Origin: Echinarachnius parma
Taxonomy: Eukaryota; Echinodermata; Echinoidea; Clypeasteroida; Echinarachniidae
Assembly (NCBI GenBank): GCA_037951105.1
Contig: JBAMJV010009368.1
Span: forward strand, 1-64,000
Direction of reading: 5' to 3'
Length of the DNA: 64,000 nt
This document shows, in pieces, positions 10,567 through 32,684 of the stretch; position 1 is the first letter of the stretch; each line of letters begins with the position of its first letter. The notes beneath the pieces were generated by a model. That model worked only from the letters and a program-made list of their open reading frames with translations. It had not been told where the DNA came from and did not search any database. The position numbers were made by a program, and so were the translations under genes.

Positions 10567-10933
10567 CGTCTAGTCAGGGTGTGGCACCACAAACGAGGAG
10601 ATTGTGGATCTGTTGGATCCAGTGCAGACTATCCTCTCCAAGAATGAAGCGACTTGCAAAACAAGTATGGGTAGATCAGTAGGAAAAAGCAAGCAGCATG
10701 TTTTAGTACAGCAGCAGGACCGAGTACAGACAAAAGGCGTATGATTGACTCACAGACTTTCATCCCTGACATCAGGATGGCTGACGATCCCCTCTTGGAG
10801 GAATGTATCCGCTTGCAAGCGGATGAATGCATCTGCTAACAAGCTGATGTGGGCAGCAAAAACAGCAGCTGAAACAACTCTGAAATGGACCCTAACGTCG
10901 AAAACATCAACCTCTGAAATGGACCGTAACACG

Positions 10934-11138
10934 AAAAACTTGTGCACCTGAAATACCCTTTTTGTGGGGCTTTTTCTAATGAGTGCTGAAAACCAACCCT
11001 TTTTTAAGGAAAACATCGACGATGTCGTAGAGCTGAAAACTTGTGCACCTAAAAAAGGTGCCGTTTTTCTGGGTTTTTTCTACTGAGTTCTGAAAACCAC
11101 CCTTTTTTAAGGAAAACATCGACGACGCCGTACAGCTG
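10934..11138. repeat. Two tandem units of about 102 bp
   Basis: Both units start 'aaaacttgtgcacct', carry 'cttttttaaggaaaacatcg' and end 'agctg'; a third unit starts and stops. Just upstream the palindrome 'ccgcttgcaagcgg' appears twice (near 10518 and 10809) in otherwise related surroundings, so the 10.5-11.1 kb block grew by local duplication. It may be 3' UTR of the upstream gene. Confidence 0.75.
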
Positions 11139-11345
11139 AAAATGATACCCTTTCAACGTTTTTTTGTTTTTTTACATGGGTGCGTAGCCAGTCATGTTGG
11201 GAGTGACAACCCAGGGCCCGAATGGGCAATTAAACAACAGATTTTGTTATGTTTTTTGTTTGGTTTGGGGCAAGCAGATTCAGATTACGAGCCAGAAGAA
11301 TGTGAAAAATGTTGTTTTAATAGCCCAACAGGGCCACAAGTCAAA

Positions 11346-11445
11346 TAAGTTCATTTCTAGCATTGTGTAATAAGTTCATTTCTAGCATTGTGTAATAAGT
11401 TCATTTCTAGCATTGTGTAATAAGTTCATTTCTAGCATTGTGTAA
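11346..11445. repeat. Perfect 25-bp tandem repeat, four units
   Basis: Four identical 25-bp units containing 'ttcatttctagcattgtg', exactly 100 bp. The lack of divergence implies recent expansion. From 11446 to 11950 I see nothing recognisable. Confidence 0.95.
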
Positions 11446-11951
11446 GACATTTAGTCCACATTGCCACTCTACACTGAAGCATAAATGGGATTTTGAACTT
11501 CTTGGTCTGATTTTTATCAATCTATAAATGCCTTTGTAGTCCTGCTCTGTGCACAAGATCATGGGTGTGGGTTTTTGTATCGTGCGTAATAAACCAAGGG
11601 TAATCATTCAGCAATGAATTGTGCAACTGTAAGTTGATGGTGCACTACAAATGCTAAAGTGCATTAATGCAATACTAGATTTGTGTAGAAACACTTACTT
11701 TGTAAACATCTGTACATTTTGAAGGTCCTAGATTGTACAGGCAGGGTTCATGAAATATTTAAGATTTTTGAGCTGGTCATTAAGACCTCTTAGGATCTTT
11801 CTATTGTAGGCTATCCATAGAAAGAATTTTAAATGCAAACATTCCATGTTTTGCCCTCTCCCTTTGTGGGTCTTAATATACAAGTTGATGTTGTGTGACG
11901 AATTAAGGTTTTAGCCATGACTGAACTTTGAGGCAAACAAATTCAAAACCT

Positions 11952-12222
11952 CTGGGGGATATTTCACAAAGATCCTAAGTTAGACTTATCAATTATGGAA
12001 AGCCGTTTGTTTCTTTAAAAATGTTTCATTTAAAAAGCATACAATGTTGATTCAAATCATTGATATGTTCTATTATCGAGGACATTATCATGTAGAATTT
12101 ATGAAAAATCTAAAATATTTGCGTTTTTGTTTTTATTCCAAGGCTACAAATGGCTTACCATAATTTTCAAATCCAACTTAGAGTTAAGTTCAACTTTGGA
12201 TCTTTGTGAAACACCCCCCAGG
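11952..12222. mobile_element. MITE with 'ggatctttgtgaaacacccc' terminus
   Basis: The ends are inverted ('tgggggatatttcacaaaga' left; 'tctttgtgaaacacccccca' right). A related copy with a truncated left end lies at 40021-40256. There is no coding capacity. Confidence 0.75.
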
Positions 12223-13430
12223 GCTGACAAATCCATAAATGCGCACAGTGTGGCACCCTGTTTTCCGAATCGGTTTACAATGGCTGTGAGCGCAACGCTT
12301 GTGCAACTCTTTATTGTATGCAATCTACAAAACGTGTGACATAGGTAGCCTATAGAAGCAACTGCAACAAGTTTTGTACATAAAAGTTTACTTATTTATC
12401 TTATATTATTTGAGTTGCTACAACACCTTTCTTTTGCTCGTTTTCACGAAAATATGATGGTATATTGATGAGTCATTCAAATATTTTGACATTCAAGTTT
12501 GTGATAATTTCATGTGTAAATAATAACGGTAGCAGCTTGTCATGACCATATATACATATGATCGATGAATTGAATTTGATTGACTTACACAATTATAAAC
12601 ATGTTCAAATTGCTATTTATTTTTGTTTATACTGAGAAGAAATTTCTATGCTTGACTTCCACTTTAATCATAAATGGATCAGCAGTATTTTTGCATCATA
12701 AATGGATCCTAGTAACATTGTCAAAAATTACAAAACTTACTTAGAACGAAAAGAATACAACCAGGTAACTGAGAATCTCGCTTACCTTGTTGCCTTTGTA
12801 TTACCAATACAAGTATGGAACAGGTTTTGTTTTTTCTAAATTTCTCTTCCATTATAAAGATATCCATGGTTGAAGTGTTCAGATTTATACATTTTTCACA
12901 GGATAGTTATATTGATTCTAACTCTTTAATTAAATATTTGTTTCAGAAATAAAATCACATTAATAATTTTTGAACAAGGAGGGTTGGATCTTCCAGTTGT
13001 TTGCATATCAACCTCCACAAAACCAAATCATTGTTGATATTCTAATAACTATCAAGAAAATTGATTGTTAAAATAGTATTTTTGGGACTACTTTTCAAGT
13101 TTTTACATTAAAATGTTGTATTCGGAAGTTTGTCTTTCTTTACGATTATCATGTTTTTAAAATGATTTTCAGGGGGCTCTTTTTAAAAATGACTTATACT
13201 GTATTGCAAAACTCCTGTCCCATATTATTTGAGAAACTGAAATAATTGTAAGTCTTGAGATTAATGAATGACAATTTATATGCTTCTACGTTATATTTGT
13301 TGGATCTATGCAAATAAAAAGTTCCCATTCAATTATATTGAAAAGATACATTATGAAGAAACTTTTGTACTTTTCTTTTCTTTTATAAATTGTGTCTTCA
13401 ATATTTCAAGACTGTAATTAAATGTACAGA
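12223..13430. other. AT-rich spacer
   Basis: No open frame, RNA gene or clear repeat structure was recognised apart from short A/T runs. Confidence 0.5.
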
Positions 13431-13439
13431 AATCTTATG

Positions 13440-13650
13440 TGCGTGTGTTTTTTTTGTGAGTGTGCATGGGTGTGAGTGGCTGTATGCGCATGTATGCATG
13501 CATGTTATTGTGCGTGTGAGTGTGTACATGTGTGCGTGTTGGTACATGTGATGTGTTTGGGTGTGTATGTGTGTGTGTTTGTTCCGATTGTACGTGTGCA
13601 GGCTATGTGGGTATGAGCGTGTTTGTGCATGTATGTGTGCGAGGGGAAAT
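13440..13650. repeat. Degenerate (GT)n-rich tract
   Basis: An imperfect TGTGTG/TGTGCATG array of about 200 bp, a likely Z-DNA-prone decayed microsatellite. Confidence 0.85.
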
Positions 13651-13679
13651 ATAAATATTACATTTTCAGGGCAAATATT

Positions 13680-14314
13680 ACAAGCAGTGTCGTAGCGCTG
13701 GTCGTAGCATAGCCAGGGTCACAATAATTTTAAGGGAAGGGATGGTGCATGAGCCATGAAGCAATGAATGGTAACATAATTATGCACAAATACATAATTT
13801 ACCTGTAGCATTATCGATGTAGACATAACCAAGCAGACGCCCCCTCCCCGCCCCCCAAAAGAAGACAATACAAACAAAAAAGGGGAGGGGGGAAGACCCC
13901 GGGGGGGGGGGGGGGGGGGGGGCGGCACTCGAATTATTTTTTGACGGGGCTGTGCCTCACGGAACTCTGAAATGGGGGTCTGAAGAGCTGGCTACAAGCA
14001 CAATATATAGGGTCTTTGGAGCTACAAAAACCCTGAAACGGGAGTTAAGAGGTCTAAGGAGCAGACTAAAACTACAAAATACATAGACTTGGAGCTACCA
14101 AAGACCTACGGAAACCCTCAAAAAGGCTCAAATGGTGGTCCAAGGAGCCGAACTAGAAGAAGAATAATGGACTTAGCGCTACTCAACTACCTAGCCGTCA
14201 TTCCGGGGGTCTATGGAGCGGCAATTTTTGAAAATCGGGTATCTTTAGAGCTGCGATCGGGTGTGAAAACGGGGTTCTTTTAAGCGGCACATACCCGTCT
14301 TACATTATACATGA

Positions 14315-14348
<34 letters not shown>

Positions 14349-14360
14349 GGGGAAGACAAG
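13680..14360. mobile_element. Element bounded by long poly-G and poly-C runs
   Basis: A run of about 23 G near 13900 and a run of about 26 C near 14322 face each other across about 400 bp and are joined to related flanks ('gtcgtagcgctgg', 'ggggaagac'). The organisation resembles the 30343 and 33253 elements, which carry internal G or C runs. The exact ends are uncertain. Confidence 0.45.
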
Positions 14361-14884
14361 ACTAGACTGCACTGGCCTGGGAATCCGAAAATGTCTTGCG
14401 CCTGGATACAAGCCTAGTAATTACTTGCTGATGATTGCTACGTTGCAGAAGATTTCGTCAGCTAAAGCCAAAATATACTTTATCGAGGACCAATTATTGA
14501 GGTATTTAATATTGATTACGTAATTGTGTATGTGAATGATGTGAATGATATATATTTTTACACCAATTCTTTAATGATTTACCTGAAATATAACTTTAAT
14601 GTTTCATTCCGCTCACGAAAGATTATTGCTTCAGTCCCACCCGCTGAATATTATGTGTGCAACGTATCCAATTGTTGCCATTCATTCTTAATTTAATTCA
14701 AAATTGACTTGTCGTGCAACTTGCTTGCAGTGTATTAGTAGGCACTTTAGGTGAAATTTAATTTACCATTAAACTGATTGAAATTAGGTTTGTCTGATAG
14801 AGCAATCCTTCAGAAGAAAGACAATCTTTGAATTTCCAAAATCGGTTGAGGGAAAGTCGAGATATGGCAATTTATGTACATCAT

Positions 14885-15450
14885 TGTTGAATTGAATTGA
14901 TCATTTATTTCAAATCTCATAAAAAACAATAACATTAACAAATCACAACAAAATTTACAAAGTTTAACAACAGATAAATACAATTATGAGAATGAGGAGA
15001 CAGCTAGAAAGAGCAAAATAGCCTTATTAATGCTGCCACCGAATATATAAAATTGAATTAAGACTTTCCTACATAACTTACACATATACAACATGAAAAG
15101 AAAACAAAAACAAAAAACATACAAAATATAAAATTAAAAACATACAAAATATAAAATTAAAAATGGCCTGACCTGAAAAAAAAAAACAGATTTACTGTAA
15201 CAAGATTAATCTATATCTCCGTTTAAAAGCTGATAGAGTGGGGCTTAATTTTACATGTATTGGTAATTTATTCCAGATTTTTTTTGGAAAATGTTTGCCA
15301 ATTTATGGGGACAAAACCATGTTGCAATTTCTTATTATTCCCTTTGTTTTAGCGATGGCACTGTTATAATACATGGCCTATGGAGAAACCATCTTGGCAG
15401 TTACAGCTGTTCTAGTCCTTGTTATCAGACCCGTATTTTTATTTATTTTC
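14885..15450 (-). pseudogene. LINE remnant: reverse-transcriptase C-terminus and 3' tail
   Basis: On the minus strand near 15310-15190 a clean frame reads IWNKLPIHVKLSPTLSAFKR, then RYRLILLQ and a stop. This is the typical 'WN.LP...' ending of CR1/L2-type LINE open frames. Upstream are decayed matches (NSAIAKTKGIIRN, 15360). Downstream the tail ends in 'caattcaattcaa'. It is a 5'-truncated dead copy, distinct from the 1900-2650 fragment. Confidence 0.75.
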
Positions 15451-16019
15451 CAAAATAATTTTTCATATCTAGTATCATCAATATTCACCCTAAAAAGGGT
15501 TATTTATACAAAAAGAACAACATTTAATAATTTCTTTGGAAAAGATTTGTCAAATAAATTCCATATTTAAAATGATTTATCGCACAAATCAACGGATACG
15601 ATACGAAACTGCATGTAGGGTCTGCACCGCAGCCTACAACTCCTGCGCACAGAAGCTGCGCACAGAACGTTCGCACACTGCTGCAAAAATACCTTGCGAT
15701 TGTATGAACCATTGCTCAGAAAAGTGATCAGACTTTCGCTTTGAATCAACGAAACACCATGAAACTTTCCACAAGCACAGTAAAATATCCAAGTTTTCTA
15801 CTCACCAAGTTTCGGCTGGTTCTGAGAAGGACTTTTGATAGTGTTTTGGGAGAGATTTCTTGATTGTGTCGTAACTTACTTACTACATGTCCGATTTCGA
15901 CGAAACAAAAAACCGATCTTCATCAGAAATTTATGAATGAAGGTGACGTCATATTTCTGGGATTGGACCAATCAGAAAGATCGTCTCATAAGTTCCAAGC
16001 AACATTGCAGATTTGGGTA

Positions 16020-16160
16020 GTACCCGACATCGCCGAATGAGCTGGCCGTCGCGCGGATGCTAGCGATGCGATCGGAGTTGCATGCGAGTGTATGGGCAAG
16101 GTGTACACACAGTATACGCTGTGCGATCGCCCTGCAGCGCTAGCGAGAGTTGTCCACTCG
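16020..16160. promoter_or_regulatory. CpG-containing GC-rich stretch upstream of DPAGT1
   Basis: This island of GC and CpG in AT-rich DNA lies about 600 bp before the DPAGT1 start codon, so a promoter is possible. No TATA box or initiator can be assigned. Between here and exon 1 a telomere-like run of GGGTTA variants sits at 16402-16436. Confidence 0.25.
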
Positions 16161-16754
16161 GTTTTGTCATGTGACTGAAGTGCCTAGTATTAGAAGGTTG
16201 AATATTTGTATGTCCCTTTTCAGTGCATTTTTGATAATAGACATTGGTTCAGTAAGTCGATCTGTTCGCATCAACATGATCAAACACATACAAAGCAAAG
16301 GCAAAGCAAGGATTTTGAAATTTTTTTATTTTTAGAATTATGTCTTTTTAATTTTATGAATTAGTCTAGATTAAATTGACATTGGGTGACATCATGTGGG
16401 TTAGGGTTTAGTTAGGGTTATAGGGTTAGGTTAAAATCCGGGCAGAAAGTGCAATATTACCCGTAATACATTTGTCAAAGTTTGAGCTATTTTTGACAAC
16501 CTTACGACTAAGTTTAATACGGTAGACTGACATGATTGATGGCCACAATGGTTTTGGATGTGATTTAATTGTGAAAAGAAAAGCAGCTGTGTCAAGATTT
16601 CTATTGAAAGGAAAACAACCTTTAAACAAAAAAAAAAGTTGATTTATATTTGAAAAAAAAGATAATTTTAAACATAACAATATCACAAAGTTATGTTTTT
16701 TTTCTCTTTTCAATCTGTATTTCACAGACAAGAGCTCGACACCCTGTATAAGAC

Positions 16755-27837
<11,083 letters not shown>

Positions 27838-27951
27838 GAGCGCTGGAATCATAATGTCATAGATAGATAAATAGATATATTTAATTTCTTGGACCTTCCC
27901 ATTTATACAAATGTCATACAAATGTCATAAAGAAATTATGCACTAAATCAA

Positions 27952-28215
27952 GCCTCGACACTAACCTTTTTTTCTGTACGGGCACATTTGGGCAAGTAAA
28001 ATCATGCATTTTAAAATTTTACTTGCCCAATATAAAATGTGCTTGCCCTTGTACTTCTAGATGAGATTTGCACATATGAAATTACATTGTTCTTGTGTAG
28101 TTGAACAATTATTTAGTTGCCCGATCGGGCAAGCAAACTAGACAATTTATGAAATTTTACTTGCCCAACAACAATTTTTAGTTGCACGAGGCAAGCGGGC
28201 AAGTGGCCATACTTC
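27952..28215. mobile_element. Fragment of the 'acttgccc' repeat family
   Basis: It starts 'gcctcgacactaac' and contains several 'acttgccc/gggcaagt' words in both orientations. A more complete member is 54796-55110; another fragment is at 22134-22260. From 28216 to 29600 I see only 3' flank of DPAGT1 and AT-rich DNA with a (t)ggtcacc repeat near 28530-28700. Confidence 0.55.
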
Positions 28216-29619
28216 TCATCAGTTGGGTGAATTAAACCTGGGATTAGATTTAACATTGGTTTAAATTGTGTCATTTGGTGTCATTAGATCAGTACATTAA
28301 CCCACAGGTGAACATTGCTATTCAACAAATTGTGTTGAATTTAATCCTTGGTTTGACTATATCTGATGTTGAAAAATTGAACCATCTGATGAAAAGTTTG
28401 GCCTTTGTGATTAATGGTACTTAGATGGTTGACAGATTATTACAATTTTGAATATATGATATTGTACTTGAATGTAATATTTTTATACCGTCAAAGTTTT
28501 GATTGTTTATTTTAATGCGGTCAAACCTGTCTTAGTGGTCACCTGACTATAGCTGCCAACCTCCCTCATATTTGAGGCCACTGAAAGTGGCCCTCTGGAA
28601 AGAAAATCAGTGTTATGTAACCTGTCTATAGAGGTCACCTGTCTACAGTGATCACTTTTCTTATTTACATTGGGTGGTCACTCACTATACATAGGTTTGA
28701 CTGTAATGTGTAATAATGTGTGCCTTCATCAAGCCAGTATTGATCTTAATTAATTACAAGTTATTTCCTTCTGATTTAGATTGAACATTGTGTTAGAGAT
28801 ATCTCAATTAGGATAAGATATTAAAAAAAACACTGAAATTGTATGACTTTTATCTTGTTAAACTTGTTAATGTTTATGCCAGCAAATTTAAGAAATATCA
28901 TAAATCAGTACCCTTAGGTCTAAGAAGGGAATTTTCTTTTCAAAATAAAAGAATTCAAAGCAAATTTCAAAAATAAATAAACTTTTATTCTTGCCAAATA
29001 ATTAAGGTTTCGTAAAGGTTTTGATTGAAAATTGTTAGTGACAGTGCCACTCCCACCTCTACAGTGTGTAAGCGATATTCTAGGTAAATAGATTCATTTG
29101 TTCCGCTTGATATTTCCCTTTAATCCTCACTTTATATATATTTTGTCAATGAACCTTGAACCTTGAAGTGATAATCCCTATAGCAGCTCACTGGGGAATC
29201 TAAACTGGGATGAACGGTGATGAGACGTCAAAGGCCGACGGTGAAAAGTGGAGTTATTTACAGTGAAAGTTGGTATAATTACCAGTCCATTATATACAAT
29301 AAAAATGGGAAGCTTTGACCATCAGCTGGTCTGACATATATGCAGATTTTCTGTAAAATATCATTAAATAGATTATTTTGCAAGCTAGCTAAAACTTCAG
29401 GAAAAACTTGAAATACATGTATTAAACTTTGTATACATTCCAAAATAAAGAATTATCTTTAGCTGCTGTAATACATACAAAAAAAATGAGGTGAAATATT
29501 AGCATTAAGTTGAGGTCTTACAACTCGAATCAAGAAATGTTCAGAGAGATTGAATTATGTAAGGGATATGGGTACATTCTAAAAAGTGTTTTTGAGTGTG
29601 ATATGCCCGGCATAGTAAT

Positions 29620-29804
29620 CAGTGTTGGGTATCTCGAGATCGGCATCAGTAATCTCGATCTTGTTCTTGATCTCGGACATTTCTGATCTTGATCTCAGAG
29701 GTTCTGATCTCGATCTTGAGCTGCGGATCTTGGTCTTGATCTTGATCTCGGACTGTCTGATCTTGATCTTGATCTCGGATCCTCTGGTCTTGGACCCAAC
29801 ACTG
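29620..29804. mobile_element. Inverted-repeat element filled with GATCTTGATCTCG words
   Basis: Ends 'cagtgttgggt' / 'acccaacactg'. The flanks ATAGTAAT and ATAGTGTA match at six of eight bases, so an old hAT-type 8-bp duplication is possible. The interior is an irregular array of 'gatctcgatcttg' variants, giving a spurious alternating charged/hydrophobic frame on both strands. Confidence 0.65.
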
Positions 29805-29909
29805 ATAGTGTACATGTTTGTTTTTGCATAATTAATGCTGGTATTGATAAGGGGTTCATCACGGCTTAATTATGTGAACGGTTAAGAGTTTGGTCTTCTT
29901 ATATAGGTA

Positions 29910-30064
29910 TATGTGACCAGGGCCATGTTGCAGAAAGAGTTGCAATGAATTGTTAAGTCATGACATGTGCACTTGAGCCAATCAGAATTGAGCATTTAGG
30001 TGCATTTTCTGACTGATTGCAATTAATCGCAACTCTTTATGCAACACCCCCCTGGTCACATATG
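29910..30064. mobile_element. Hairpin MITE, 'tatgtgaccaggg' ends
   Basis: Outer ends 'tatgtgaccaggg' and 'ccctggtcacata'; inside, 'aaagagttgcaat' pairs with 'attgcaattaatcgcaact'. About 155 bp. Confidence 0.75.
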
Positions 30065-30342
30065 TTACTATTGTGCCAATGGCTGTATATTTGTCACGTG
30101 AATCATGATTGTTGTGTTGTATGCAGCGATAACTATTTTTGTATGATACTACATATATTATGATACTAATTGCATGAATATATTTCAGAATATATCAAAT
30201 TATCAATAAATGAATTAAAGCTATGAAAACAATTTCTGTATTCATGTGCAGTCATTGTATTTTTCATTTTGTTTGTAGTAAGATAATTTTATTTAAATGT
30301 GGTAACTAATTCTGAATGAACAAACACACACACTTACACAAA

Positions 30343-30426
30343 GGGGCGTAGCATGGTCGGACTGATTGGGGGCACAGAAATTTATTGGGAGGGTGGGGGG
30401 GGGGGGGGGGGGGCCTCGCTACACCA
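30343..30426. mobile_element. GGCGTAGC...GCTACACC element with poly-G
   Basis: Short ends 'ggcgtagcatgg' / 'cgctacacc' around a G run of about 20. The same family occurs at 33253-33434. Confidence 0.6.
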
Positions 30427-30587
30427 ATGCTACTCGAAGCACACACTTCTGCTTTGGTGATGTAGCCTTTGACTTTTGTTTTTCTTCTTTACGTTGGTTT
30501 AGTTGATATGCATTATGTACATACAATAGGTATACAGTACATGTACATTTATGTCTCCACCACCTATAGTTTCACCTCATGGCAGAC

Positions 30588-30850
30588 TATTATTATTATT
30601 ATTATTATTTATTCGGCATTTCAAACAAGTAGGCAATGTAACGATACAAAATGAATAGTGAATTTACAAAAAAAACAACAACATAAAAGCACCCCTGGTG
30701 AGTCTCGCCAAGCTGCCTGGCAGGAAAAGAGAAATCTTGCATTTCTGTAACCCATGGGTCTTGATCGATCAAAACTACTTGAGGAGGCCACCAGGGATGT
30801 AGGAAGAAACGACTGGGGAAAGAAAACAAAAATAACACTCAGGCCATGAA
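30588..30850 (-). mobile_element. 3' tail of a retroelement
   Basis: Read on the minus strand the segment ends 'atgccgaataaataataat', the terminal (AAT)n style of CR1/L2-like LINEs. No reverse-transcriptase motif is left. The following 30851-31310 holds A/T runs and a CpG-poor spacer. Confidence 0.4.
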
Positions 30851-31309
30851 AAATAAATGGTTGGATTGGCGTAACCCGCCCGCCCCTAAAAATACCGGCG
30901 CTAATGCACGCCGACCCTAGAGGTTTTTTCTGATTTATTTATTTTTTAAAAATAATAATAAAAAAAATAAATAAATAAATACAAAATTGCAATAGAATTT
31001 GCAATTGCGATGTGTTATGTGTGTGTTTTTGTGTATTTGTGCGAAGAAAAAAAAAAAAGAAAAAAAAAATCCCTACCGACCTACCCTAATTTTTGGTTGC
31101 CCGTTACGCCAATCAAACAAATTTTTTTGTTGGCCTAATGGGGATGAGAAACCCAAATCCCATGTATTATAAATACGAGTAAACCCGAAAATTGTTATTT
31201 TATAAAACTTTCACTACAGTAGTGGGCGGGGCTGCACTCTGAAGCCCCTTTTACTGTTTACAAAATACTACCGTAGTAATGTTTATTATGAGCTGTCCCT
31301 TTAAATGTT

Positions 31310-32455
31310 ACCATTTCCCAACTAATGAGGGCGTTACACCAGAAATGAGAAGGACACGGCCACACGGATTCAGGAAGTGCTCATCGTTGCAAGAAAACCT
31401 AAAATCTGAGGTTAGGAAAGATGATTAACATTATTTTCTATCGTAGATAAGTAATCAAAGAAGTCTATAACATTCTCTGTGTGTATTTTGGAGCTGTTAT
31501 TTTGTTTGATATCTCATTGTTTGGTTTTATTTGATTGGTAAGAAGTTCCCCGCAGGCTTTCTGTTCATAATTGCCCCACCTATTTGATTTCGTGTTACCT
31601 CCTTGGTTGGACGAAGGTTTATGCGCGTGGATATGATAATTGCGATGATATTTGTTTAAGATTGTAAGGGTGTGTGTATGTGAAATTACTTAAATCGTAT
31701 GTTTGATGAAACTCAAATTATGTTGATATATCAATGATAATTACAAAAGTTGTACTGTAAAATCTAGAGACTCTTTTTAGAGTAATTTGTGTAAAGACTA
31801 AAGTAAACAACTACTACTAGTAGTAAAGTGTAAAGTGTAACTACTATTAACTGTGTAATTGTATTTGTAAATAAAAACAAAAACATGAATGATGAACATT
31901 GAGTGATTGACATTGTTGTCGTTGAATAATGATGGATAAATTAAAAATTATGATTAAAAATACAAATAAAGTAAATGAAGTAGAATTTCGTTCATTATCT
32001 GTAATCATTTTTGGCTACTCAATCCAAGAAAAAAGATCCACAATTGATAATAATTACCGATTTTGTTTTGAAGACCGCAAAATGAAGAAAAAAATGATTA
32101 TTTCCCGTCCGTTTTCCTTACCAATGCGTCCTAAAACAGCGTTCAACTGTTGAACGGTACAGTGTACGAATGGGCGGTATGCTTATCTCCAGCGTATTAG
32201 CGTATATTGCATGTAAATGGTTCACCTGAGTGGACCATTTACTTTGTAGCTGGGGATTAGATGCCAAAGTGCGTAAAAGTTGGGAATACAAAAACCTGAT
32301 GCTTGACCCCAACCAATCTTTTTTTGGGTACAGTTGAAGTCTCAGTATAAACAACAGAGACTCTGTGAACAGGATGATTTGTTTTGGTGTTCAATATAGG
32401 TGTTTATGAATATGGTTTCAGAAAAAAATTATCATTATGACATTGTTATTTGGGA
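31310..32455. other. Upstream region of the zinc-finger gene
   Basis: No confident gene. 31355-31420 contains a moderately GC-rich run with 'caggaagtg' (an ETS-like core) followed by a possible donor 'gaggttagg', so a 5' UTR exon or promoter is conceivable. Confidence 0.25.
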
Positions 32456-32463
32456 TTGAACAG

Positions 32464-32505
32464 AAATTTGATGATGCCGCCAATTGAGAGTATGGATTTG
32501 TTAGT
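32464..32505 (+). pseudogene. Echo of the start exon of the zinc-finger gene
   Basis: After an acceptor-like 'gaacag' the bases 'aaatttgatg' and, after a diverged stretch, 'ATGGATTTG' reproduce the beginning of the true exon (32656 onward, ATG 32685), including a start codon at 32492. The frame soon leaves homology. Confidence 0.6.
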
Positions 32506-32684
32506 TGATATTGCTTTCTATTTTTTTTTCAGGAGTAAGTTGAGGTGTACAACAGAATGGTTGTGATCTATTATGTGTGTCAGTGTGTTCAAGATAAAGG
32601 AGAATTATGTATCTAAATTACCCTAATCATAGTTATTTTTTGTTTGTTTCAACAGAAATTTGATGTCTGTCCGCAACCGACAAA

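Noticed and set aside
11346-11445. CRISPR-like direct repeats
   Set aside because: The 25-bp units are contiguous without spacers, in an animal genome.
16402-16436. Telomere or chromosome end
   Set aside because: Only a few degenerate GGGTTA words within internal sequence.
29622-29831. Short coding frames with repeated SDLDL or IKIKI
   Set aside because: The frame follows from the GATCTTGATCTC word array inside a short inverted-repeat element.
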